A DNA stretch of 5,430 nucleotides, from the NCBI GenBank assembly GCA_938045615.1, contig CALIBC010000093.1, forward strand, positions 1-5,430. Reading direction: 5' to 3'. Shown one piece after another: positions 1 to 5,430 of this stretch (within the stretch, counting starts at the first letter, position 1; each line of letters starts with the position of its first letter). The notes under the pieces were generated by a model, which saw nothing but the letters and a program-made list of their open reading frames with translations, had not been told where the DNA came from and made no database searches. A program made the position numbers and the translations under genes. The DNA is from an uncultured Clostridia bacterium. GTDB lineage: Bacteria > Bacillota > Clostridia > Peptostreptococcales > Anaerovoracaceae.

Positions 1-655
1 CGAAATGGTGGATCTTTTGAATCCAAATCGGCTTTACTTACAAGAAGACTACGGAGGTTCCTTGTGAGGCGTATGCAGAGGAGCAAAGGACTTCGTTCAA
101 ATGATAAAGGAGCGCTTCAGAGCTAAGAAAGAGAGCGATATCTACTATTACGCTGATGGCGGACACTCGACTCACAACACACGTCCACTTATGCATGGAT
201 CAAGAAGGGCAAACGTTTGGAGTAGCCCACTGTGGGCGGTCGGGACCCAAGTCAACATTAACAGGCTACTTAATGCACATGATGTGACAGACGTCATAGC
301 CCATGACGTGTTCGAGTGTCAATGCCGATTCCACCATCGCCCTTTACAAGGCAGCTTTGAAGAAGTACCTTGAGGCTGAAAGCATCTACATTCTCACAGA
401 TAATGCACGCTATTACTATTACCTGAGTAAAAAGCTCCGAAAGTGGCTGGAAGGCACGAAAATCAAGCAGGTCTTCCTACCGCCCTATTCTCCGAAATTA
501 AACCTGATCGGAGCGGCTGTCGAAGTTCTATCGGACAAAACATGAATTTCGAGACGCAGTGCTCAAATTCTTTAACAACATTGCATCTTATTGGACGCGA
601 GTCGCTTTTAACTCTGAACTTCCGCGTGCTCAATTCGCAATCTATTTTTGATTGA
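1..655 (+). pseudogene. IS630-family transposase remnant, frameshifted, 5' end outside window
   Basis: This is a decayed DDE transposase of the IS630 (Tc1/mariner-like) group. No single frame is open, but stitching frames gives a continuous family-like protein: MVDLLN (frame 2, from 5), IGFTYKKTTEVPCEA (frame 3, from 27), ESDIYYYADG and HNTRP (frame 2, to 187), YAWIKKGKR (frame 1, from 190, ending at a TAG at 223), VNINRLLNAHDVTDVI (frame 2), a long frame 3 part to 509 with ILTDNARYY and FLPPYSPKLNLI, then FRDAVLKFFNNI (frame 1, from 511) and LLTLNFRVLNSQSIFD (frame 2), stopping at 653-655. Likely catalytic residues are D at 155-157, D at 399-401 and E at 511-513; one extra G just before the last codon throws it out of frame. 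The N-terminal helix-turn-helix half lies outside the window. That is seven frame changes plus one stop, so it cannot make an active enzyme. The frame reading is direct observation; the family name rests on remembered motifs. Confidence 0.87.
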
Positions 656-747
656 CGATACATGGTAAGAGCTTCGTGCGCTTCTCCAAGTCTATTATAC
701 CAAGACTCAGAGATTTTTTCCATAGGATTTTCGGACTGACGATACAT
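653..747. repeat. Short direct repeat TGACGATACAT, two copies
   Basis: The 11-base string TGACGATACAT occurs at 653-663, overlapping the stop codon of the IS630 relic, and again at 737-747, at the end of the recognisable IS5 fragment. The start-to-start distance is 84 bases. The copies bracket the only part of the IS graveyard (about 664-736) that I cannot assign to either transposase. They may be remnants of an element end or of a duplication; chance is possible for a repeat this short. Confidence 0.5.
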
Positions 748-978
748 CAGCTCTTCAAAGACACCTTCTTGTTTCCATTTTCTAAAAATAGAAGCGAACT
801 GTTTGCCATGGAGCGAAATCTCTGGGGGGCATTTGCCATTGGTACCTCGTTTTTGTTATGCACAATAGGGCATTCACAATCCCTCGGAGAGGTTTTTTCG
901 GCGCCTTTCCCGGAGGGTCAAATAGATCTTTCTTACTTTCCTACTGTTTATCGGTCAGGTTGGATATTCTCTTGTCAC
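745..978 (-). pseudogene. IS5-family transposase fragment (N-terminal part), frameshifted
   Basis: Read on the minus strand, this encodes the N-terminal domain typical of IS5-family transposases of the IS1031-like subgroup. A possible GTG start at 978-976 leads into EYP, then after a frame change LTDKQ followed by TAG (943-941) where the family normally has Trp, then DLFDPPGKAPKKPLRGIVNA, RYQWQMPPRDFAPWQTVRFY and, after a further one-base shift at a T run (stop TAG at 784-782), FRKWKQEGVFEELM. Similarity ends at about 745, so only about 80 residues remain and the whole DDE catalytic domain is missing. The fragment faces the IS630 remnant tail to tail; the order of insertion cannot be told from the sequence. 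Terminal inverted repeats were not identified. The frames and stops are seen directly; the subgroup is inferred from the WQMPPRDFAPWQTV and FRKW motifs. Confidence 0.77.
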
Positions 979-1109
979 TTTTTATGTTGTCAACCATAAA
1001 GTTATGGGGGACTTTATGATTGGATAATCAATAGGCTCTATCTTTTTTACTCTTTTTACTTCTCATTAATGAAAAATACCCTCAATACTTCATCCAATAA
1101 ACTCAGAAT

Positions 1110-1152
1110 AGTCTCTTAAAATTAGACGAGAATATATATATATAGAGAGACT
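1110..1152. repeat. Inverted repeat enclosing a TA-dinucleotide tract
   Basis: The seven-base arms AGTCTCT (1110-1116) and AGAGACT (1146-1152) are perfect reverse complements. They enclose a 29-base AT-rich loop that contains an uninterrupted alternating AT run at 1132-1144. The long loop makes this a weak hairpin; the TA run itself would melt or extrude easily. It could be a regulatory site, a relic of an element end or mere low-complexity sequence. It is not followed by a T run, so a Rho-independent terminator is unlikely. Confidence 0.35.
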
Positions 1153-1455
1153 TTTCATAAAGCGAGCAGATTTGCTAGCTGTTTAGATGTCCTCGTTAAT
1201 CTTTATGTTGTTTTTAGAAGTGTGTCGATTTCTCTCAGAGTCTAGGGAGGCTTAGGTCAATAGACCGGTGGTAATGCCTATATCCAGACATTGGGCGACA
1301 TGCTTTACTAGTCTGTTACCCTACAAGATGAGGCTCAATACGCACGTAAGCCGAGTATAGTTCGCATTGTCTATTGATGTCGTATCGCATTTATACAGCA
1401 TCTCTACTTCTATTTCTTCTGGTAAAATAATGAGCATATCAGCTGTAAAGATAGC

Positions 1456-1494
1456 TTTTTTTGTTTTTTTTCTGTTCGCGGGGCCTGTTTTTTT
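1456..1494 (+). promoter_or_regulatory. Three T homopolymers in the leader of the glycan cluster
   Basis: Runs of seven, eight and seven T lie at 1456-1462, 1464-1471 and 1488-1494, within 55 bases of the ATG at 1509, and are broken by a short GC-rich island (1478-1485). Such runs are prone to slippage and can bend DNA. They sit where a promoter or untranslated leader would be expected. No exact promoter boxes were recognised, so a regulatory role is only inferred. Confidence 0.3.
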
Positions 1495-1508
1495 ATTGTA
1501 ATATTAAT

Positions 1509-2186
1509 ATGAAACTCTTGCAAGTTGTTGGTAGAAAATTATGTAGACCAGTTATTTGGGGAGATATTTCTACGAGACCGATTTCAGATGATTTTGGATT
1601 GTCTCGTGGAACTCCTATTGATCGGTATTATATAGAGTCATTTCTGCAAGAAAACAGCACAGATATAAGAGGTACTGTCCTCGAGATAGCGGAGAGCACC
1701 TATACGAAACGATTCGATCATAACGTAACCTCATTCGAGGTGTTACATGTTGACGCGTCGAATCGTAAGGCTACTATTATTGGAGATTTGACTCAGCCTA
1801 AGACTCTTCCCGAGAGTGCTGTGGATTGTTTTATTTGCACACAGACCTTGAATTTTATATTTGATGTAAGACGAGCTGTGGAGGGATGCTTTAGATTGCT
1901 GAAAGATGGTGGTGTTTTTCTGGGTACAGTTAGTGGAATCTCTCAGATATCTCGGTATGATATGAATCGATGGGGAGATTATTGGCGATTTACAGATCTG
2001 TCATTGAAGAGACTCTTTGCTGAGTATTTTGGAGAGTCGAATATAACCATTCAGACATTTGGAAATGTTTTTGCAGCAAATGCATTTCTTCAAGGGATAG
2101 CATTTGAGGATGTCGAAGATAAATCTCTTCTTGATGTAAATGACCCAGATTATCAGGTAACACTGGGAATACGTGCTGTTCGATGA
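1509..2186 (+). CDS. Class I SAM-dependent methyltransferase-like protein of a glycan locus
   Basis: This 225-residue cytosolic protein resembles the short Methyltransf_11-type methyltransferases found between glycosyltransferase genes in polysaccharide loci. Visible landmarks are GTPIDRYYIESFL (34-46), the first strand and motif I region GTVLEIAES (55-63), an acidic loop DLTQPKTLPESAVDCFICTQ (93-112) matching motifs II-III, LLKDGGVFLGTV (130-141) for the post-III strand, and the subgroup signature SQISRYDMNRWGDYWRFTD (145-163). Motif I has AES where most relatives have a Gly- or Asp-rich turn, so SAM binding may be altered. The ATG at 1509 is preferred over an in-frame TTG at 1461, because the extra 16 residues are a Phe/Cys-rich translation of the T runs. 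No Shine-Dalgarno sequence is seen, as is common in Bacteroidota. The stop overlaps the next gene as ATGA, implying translational coupling. The likely role is methylation of a sugar or glycan end; the substrate is unknown. An inactive or non-methylating variant is possible. Confidence 0.85.
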   Translation: MKLLQVVGRKLCRPVIWGDISTRPISDDFGLSRGTPIDRYYIESFLQENSTDIRGTVLEIAESTYTKRFDHNVTSFEVLHVDASNRKATIIGDLTQPKTLPESAVDCFICTQTLNFIFDVRRAVEGCFRLLKDGGVFLGTVSGISQISRYDMNRWGDYWRFTDLSLKRLFAEYFGESNITIQTFGNVFAANAFLQGIAFEDVEDKSLLDVNDPDYQVTLGIRAVR

Positions 2187-3178
2187 AGCCTATAAAGCGA
2201 GTACTTCAGCAGCTGTTTGATCGATACGATTATATCCGATACAAGAGGCGTATCGTAATTGGGGATGCAGATTATCACTGGTGCAACATTCCTGTACCTG
2301 TTGGTTATCCCAAGCAGAGCCAGACACACCCATCAATACGGTTCTTTTCGGAGAAATGGCGGGGTTACTCTTATTGGATGGCGACAACTCCCTACCCAGG
2401 CGAACGGGTCGAATATGAAAATCCATGTATTTATCGATCAAATGATTCGATAGTTTTTTCTCCAATAAACCAAAATCCAATACTAAAACATCCAGGTGGA
2501 GCTGCATATAATTCTGATCCGGAACTTTTTCTTTTTGAAGACATATTATACTGTATTGTTCGAGAAAATGAGAATAGTCGTTATTTGCGAGAAATAAAGC
2601 TATTGAATTCTGTCGATGGGCAGATATGGAGTAAGCCATTTACGATTTATACGAGCAATGAAGAGGACCGCCAATTATTATCACCTTCTTATGTGAGACG
2701 TCTAGATAAACACTTGATTTATTTTTTGAATGGAGATGCTGGAATCGGTCGAAATGGGAAATGTACCGGTATTGAAATCGCAGAGGCAGATGATCTGAAT
2801 ATGTTGTTTCGCTTCTCCTCTAATGGGTGTTTTTTGAACCAAGAAGAGGTGGGAATTGAGCCGTGGCATTTCGACTTGTTTGAATACGAGCACAGGTTAT
2901 ATATGGTATTATGTGCCCGAGATCGGAATAAGAGGACCTTGAGGAATCCGATGTATACCTACCTAGCAGTTTCTGATGATTATATTAATTTTTCTATTTA
3001 CAAAAATCCAATTGTTCGCTATTTAAAATCATACCGTCCATCTGCATATGTAGACGATAGCGGTATTTTTCATTTGTATTTCTCTATCATTGGCAGCTTC
3101 TTAAAGGATCATTCAGATCGTAACATTGCGAGGACAAGCATTCCATTTGATTATTTATTGAACATGATCTCTAAATGA
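2183..3178 (+). CDS. Uncharacterised protein, GH43-like beta-propeller type, in glycan cluster
   Basis: This 331-residue protein starts in a four-base ATGA overlap with the methyltransferase gene. There is no signal peptide or membrane segment; the N-terminus is basic (about residues 1-23), so it should be cytosolic. Repeated motifs recall blades of a five-bladed propeller like those of GH43 and GH32-related proteins: YSYWMATTPYP (62-72), YENPCIYRS (78-86), YNSDPELFLFEDILYCIVRE (109-128), SPSYVRRLDKHLIYFLNG (167-184), EPWHFDLFEYEHRLYMV (226-242), YTYLAVSDDYINF (258-270) and YRPSAYVDDSGIFHLYFS (284-301). Acidic residues follow the blade openings (E79, D112, E114, E226, D231), but I cannot map a full catalytic triad. 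In polysaccharide loci, relatives of this kind are usually left as hypothetical proteins. A role in trimming, transferring or binding a glycan intermediate is inference. Composition matches the genes on either side, and the frame is intact. Confidence 0.8.
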   Translation: MKPIKRVLQQLFDRYDYIRYKRRIVIGDADYHWCNIPVPVGYPKQSQTHPSIRFFSEKWRGYSYWMATTPYPGERVEYENPCIYRSNDSIVFSPINQNPILKHPGGAAYNSDPELFLFEDILYCIVRENENSRYLREIKLLNSVDGQIWSKPFTIYTSNEEDRQLLSPSYVRRLDKHLIYFLNGDAGIGRNGKCTGIEIAEADDLNMLFRFSSNGCFLNQEEVGIEPWHFDLFEYEHRLYMVLCARDRNKRTLRNPMYTYLAVSDDYINFSIYKNPIVRYLKSYRPSAYVDDSGIFHLYFSIIGSFLKDHSDRNIARTSIPFDYLLNMISK

Positions 3179-3185
3179 ACAATGG

Positions 3186-3872
3186 ATGAGTAAATTGTTT
3201 CGTAAAATTAAGCTTTGCGAAGATTGTCTATTGGGGGGGGCGGTACGGTGAGAGATGAAATACAAAGGGCGGGAAATTGCAATTGTGGTTTTTTACATTG
3301 TCCCAAAGCTTTTGAACGACAAGAGTATATTCTTTTGGAGTCGGGGAGGGCATTTCTTTTGATGAGGGTCTAATAGAGAACTTTCATGGTGGGGTGTTTG
3401 CTTATAATCCAATGTCGAGGTTAAAGGATTTTCTTTAAAAGAAAAAAGCTGTCTTTATTATTACGCTTTTCTTAATGTCGGTATTTCTGATTTTAATGGA
3501 ACGATGACTTTTATTTCCCTGAAAATGATGAATACGTCAGTTGTTCTGCATGTAATCATTGGGAATACGATGAACAAGAGCGAAGACCGATTTCAGGTTT
3601 CTGTCAATAAGTTGTCTACATTGATGGCGAAGAATCATCATAAGCAAATCGACTTGTTGAAAATGGACAAAGAGGGAAGTGAATATGTCGTGATTAATGA
3701 TTTGATAGAGGAAAATGTGCCGGTCACTCAAATTTGTATCGAGTTCCATCATTGTTTTAAGGGTATCGGATTACAAAAGACTATGGTCGATATAGAGAGC
3801 CTTAATAAGAATGGTTTCGATATTGTTGCGATCTCTGATTCAAAAGAAGAATATACGTTCGTTTATCGATGA
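3186..3872 (+). pseudogene. FkbM-family methyltransferase pseudogene
   Basis: An FkbM-type (Methyltransf_21) sugar O-methyltransferase is recognisable across frames. It starts with MSKLFRKIKL at ATG 3186, eight bases after the propeller stop, meets a TGA at 3249-3251, and continues in the same frame with EMKYKGREIAIV and PKLLN. Frame 1 then carries VYSFGVGEGISFDEGLIENF (SAM-binding motif I) to a TAA at 3436. Frame 3 resumes at about 3453 with YYYAFLNVGISDFNGTMTF, frame 2 carries YFPENDEYVSCSACNHWEY (from 3512), and from 3597 frame 3 returns with VSVNKLSTLM, IDLLKMDKEGSEY, VTQICIEFHH and ISDSKEEYTFV. LKMD-K-EGSE replaces the usual LKMDIEGSE (Lys at 3669-3671). With a nonsense codon and four frame changes, no full enzyme is made. 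A 122-codon open frame from 3504 survives, but about 28 of its codons are translated out of phase. The TGA at 3870-3872 overlaps the next start. Confidence 0.87.
3233..3240 (+). repeat. Eight-base G homopolymer in the FkbM pseudogene
   Basis: A run of eight G lies 47 bases after the pseudogene start codon, within its reading frame. Such tracts can mediate slipped-strand phase variation in surface-glycan genes. Here, losing or gaining one G would not restore the gene, because a nonsense codon and several other frame changes lie downstream, so any switching role is now moot. Confidence 0.6.
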
Positions 3873-5131
3873 GAGTCCTATTTCTTAACACATCAGAGAC
3901 GAAAGGTGGAGCTGCAATTGCTGCAAAACGTTTGATGGATACTTTGCGAAAAGATGGAATAGATGTCTCGATGATAGTGAGAGATAAAGCGACTGATGAT
4001 CCGGCGATCATTAAAATAGGATCCTCTGGATTGTTGAATAAAGTACGTTTTTTAGGTGAGCGTTTGGGGATCTTCATTTATAATGGGTTTAACCGAAAAA
4101 ATCTTTTTGCCGTATCACAAGCGAATACAGGGGTAAATATCTCACGATACAGCGAGGTTAAATGTGCAGATATTATCCACCTTCATTGGATTAATCAGGG
4201 ATTTCTTTCCTTGAGAGACATTCATCGATTGATTGCCATGGGTAAGCCTATTGTGTGGACGATGCATGATATGTGGCCTTGTACAGGCATTTGCCATCAT
4301 GCTAGAGACTGCGTGTCTTTTACAAGTCAATGCGGTACCTGCTTTTTCTTACAATCAAAAAAAGCAGATGATTTATCTACTGCGGTGTTCAAAAAAAAAC
4401 AGCAGTGGATTTTCTCTAATGAGAATATCACAATGGTGGGGTGCAGTAATTGGCTGGCAGGAAAGGCAAAAATAAGTGCTTTGACTAAAAAACATCGTGT
4501 TATCTCAATTCCAAATCCAATTGATACTCAGCAATTCAGACCTTCTTCAGATAAGAAGGGATGCTGTAGACGATTAGGCCTGCCGGAGCAGAGACAATTG
4601 ATCTTATTCGGAGCTGCAAATGTCACGGATAAACGAAAGGGAATTTATTATCTGATTGATGCAATCAATCAATTGCTCACTGTCGAGCCACGCCTTGCTG
4701 AAAAGATGGGGATTGTTGTTTTTGGCGAGGCGAAGGCTGAGTTTGTCAGTCTAGTCAAAATTCCTGTATATCCGCTGGGCTATGTGTCTGATATTACTCA
4801 GATCGTAACCTTATATAATGCGATTGATGTTTTTGTGACGTCTTCGTTGGAAGAGAATTTGCCGAATACAATTATGGAAGCTATGGCTTGTGGAGTTTCT
4901 TGTGTTGGTTTCCAGGTCGGAGGTATACCAGAAATGATAGACCATAAGGAGAATGGTTACGTCGCCGCATATAAAGATGCAGCCGATCTTGCGACTGGGA
5001 TTGATTGGGTACTGAATAAGGCCGATCGGAAAAAGCTTTCGTTCAATGCCCGCAAAAAGGTCGAGGAGAACTACAGTGAAGCAGTAGTTGCGAAACAATA
5101 CATAGAGCTATATCGTAGTTTGCTGAAATAA
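3869..5131 (+). CDS. GT4-family glycosyltransferase (GT-B fold)
   Basis: This 420-residue cytoplasmic or membrane-associated enzyme should transfer a sugar from a nucleotide-sugar to a lipid-linked glycan with retention of configuration, as GT4 enzymes do. The N-terminal acceptor domain has VLFLNTSETKGGAAIAAKRL (3-22, with GGAA at 13-16), HLHWINQGFLS (104-114) and TMHDMWPCTGICHH (131-144), and a cluster of cysteines (138, 142, 148, 155, 158) typical of one GT4 subgroup. The C-terminal donor domain shows IPNPIDTQQF (214-223), FGAANVTDKRKG (247-258), YPLGYV (301-306) and the EX7E-bearing SSLEENLPNTIMEAMACG (325-342, E329 and E337), followed by VGGIPEMI (350-357). Length and motifs indicate a complete protein. 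The start at 3869 sits in an ATGA overlap with the FkbM pseudogene stop, so translation was probably coupled to that gene. How it is initiated now that the upstream frame is broken is uncertain. Donor and acceptor sugars cannot be read from sequence. Confidence 0.93.
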   Translation: MRVLFLNTSETKGGAAIAAKRLMDTLRKDGIDVSMIVRDKATDDPAIIKIGSSGLLNKVRFLGERLGIFIYNGFNRKNLFAVSQANTGVNISRYSEVKCADIIHLHWINQGFLSLRDIHRLIAMGKPIVWTMHDMWPCTGICHHARDCVSFTSQCGTCFFLQSKKADDLSTAVFKKKQQWIFSNENITMVGCSNWLAGKAKISALTKKHRVISIPNPIDTQQFRPSSDKKGCCRRLGLPEQRQLILFGAANVTDKRKGIYYLIDAINQLLTVEPRLAEKMGIVVFGEAKAEFVSLVKIPVYPLGYVSDITQIVTLYNAIDVFVTSSLEENLPNTIMEAMACGVSCVGFQVGGIPEMIDHKENGYVAAYKDAADLATGIDWVLNKADRKKLSFNARKKVEENYSEAVVAKQYIELYRSLLK

Positions 5132-5138
5132 GATCTAG

Positions 5139-5430
5139 ATGCCCCTCCTCTTCTCCATCATTACAGTCACATATAATGCTCGGAAGGCGCTCGAGCGGAC
5201 GTTGCAGAGCGTCGGGGTGCAGACGTATGGCGAGATGGAGTACCTCGTGATTGACGGGGGATCGACCGACGGGACGATGGAGCGAGTCGCAGGTTGGGAG
5301 GCGGAAGTGGCCGATGAACGCACGCGGCGTGGCCTGGAGCCGATGCGGTGCGTAACCGTTTCGGAGCCGGACCGTGGACTGTACGACGCGATGAACAAGG
5401 GCCTGCAACGGGCGACGGGCGACTATGTCT
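5139..5430 (+). CDS. GT2-family glycosyltransferase, N-terminal part (continues beyond window)
   Basis: An open frame from ATG 5139 runs to the window end without a stop (97 full codons). It begins MPLLFSIITVTYNARKALER, the first beta strand of a GT-A fold. LVIDGGSTDGT (36-46) supplies nucleotide-sugar contacts, and SEPDRGLYDAMNKGL (75-89) followed by ATGDYV is the signature of a Bacteroidota-type WcaA/GT2 subgroup that continues to a DXD-like motif outside the window. The enzyme should add one sugar, by inversion, to a lipid-linked glycan at the cytoplasmic face of the membrane. It starts seven bases after the GT4 stop, so it is likely co-transcribed. No ribosome-binding site is obvious. Codon third positions are strongly G/C and overall GC is about 63% over 5161-5430, against roughly 37-53% in individual lines of the GT4 gene. 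This suggests a different origin. Confidence 0.9.
   Translation, partial: MPLLFSIITVTYNARKALERTLQSVGVQTYGEMEYLVIDGGSTDGTMERVAGWEAEVADERTRRGLEPMRCVTVSEPDRGLYDAMNKGLQRATGDYV

Larger units (their letters stand above)
979..1508. other. 530-base stretch without a supportable gene
   Basis: No convincing coding region is visible on either strand. The part next to 978 probably contains the upstream end of the IS5 relic, but its boundary cannot be placed. The middle is AT-rich and holds a TA tract. The part from about 1250 to 1400 has more balanced composition and could be unrecognised decayed coding DNA. On its minus strand a short open stretch (1437 down to about 1321, 38 codons from ATG) exists, but it resembles nothing I know. 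The last 50 bases are T-rich and lead into the methyltransferase gene. The promoter of the downstream cluster is expected here, but I could not find an exact Bacteroidota-type TAnnTTTG box at a good distance. Confidence 0.6.

Noticed and set aside
463..747. Minus-strand 94-codon open frame with MYRQS occurring twice
   Set aside because: It begins at the end of the IS5 fragment and then runs antisense through the IS630 transposase end. The repeated MYRQS comes from the short DNA direct repeat, and the faint TPR-like look is not enough.
652..999. Plus-strand 115-codon open frame
   Set aside because: It is antisense to the IS5-family fragment, which has clear family motifs on the minus strand; the plus-strand product resembles nothing.
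1110..1152. Rho-independent terminator
   Set aside because: The stem is only seven base pairs with a 29-base loop and no following T run.
1321..1437. Minus-strand 38-codon open frame
   Set aside because: It is short, has no recognisable motif, and its surroundings show no continued coding signal.
1461..1508. Upstream TTG start for the methyltransferase
   Set aside because: The extra residues are Phe/Cys-rich translation of T runs; ATG 1509 gives the expected family N-terminus.
2190..2639. Minus-strand 149-codon open frame
   Set aside because: It lies inside the intact propeller-protein gene and has no family-like motifs; it is a shadow frame.
3233..3240. G8 tract as an active phase-variation switch
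   Set aside because: No change in tract length can repair the gene, given the nonsense codon and later frame changes.
5043..5408. Minus-strand open frames over the GT2 gene start
   Set aside because: They arise from the high GC content opposite a clear GT2 coding frame and lack recognisable motifs.

Overview
The window looks like the edge of a surface-polysaccharide (capsule, O-antigen or exopolysaccharide) biosynthesis locus, lying next to a stretch of decayed insertion sequences. The organism cannot be fixed from this sequence. A member of the Bacteroidota, possibly Porphyromonas-like, is my best guess. The reasons are the AT-rich leaders without Shine-Dalgarno sequences, the style of the glycosyltransferases and the types of IS relics. 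This is inference, not identification.

Region 1 (1-978) is an IS graveyard. A plus-strand remnant of an IS630-family transposase (1-655, truncated by the window edge) can be followed through seven reading-frame changes. It still shows the D, D and E catalytic neighbourhoods. Next to it, on the minus strand (about 978-745), is the N-terminal part of an IS5-family transposase, with a nonsense codon, two frame changes and no catalytic domain. Region 2 (979-1508) holds no gene that I can support. It contains a TA-dinucleotide tract inside a weak inverted repeat, and three long T runs just before the first intact gene; the promoter of the following cluster is probably in this interval.

Region 3 (1509-5131) is a tightly packed, co-directional set of glycan genes at roughly 40% GC: a class I SAM-dependent methyltransferase-like protein; a protein of unknown function resembling GH43-type five-bladed beta-propellers, joined to it by an ATGA overlap; an FkbM-family methyltransferase pseudogene; and an intact GT4-family (GT-B fold) glycosyltransferase whose start overlaps the stop of the pseudogene by another ATGA. 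Together these genes would transfer and modify sugars on a lipid-linked glycan. The methylation step of the FkbM protein appears lost.

Region 4 (5139-5430) is the start of a GT2-family (GT-A fold) glycosyltransferase that runs off the window. Its GC content is about 63% by hand count (170 of 270 bases in 5161-5430), far above the preceding genes. The junction near 5131/5139 therefore looks like a composition boundary between an acquired low-GC cassette and either resident DNA or a cassette of different origin. I found no CRISPR array, RNA gene or clearly new defence system. The most notable features are the mosaic structure, the pseudogene whose frame is restored by two compensating indels, and the uncharacterised propeller protein.
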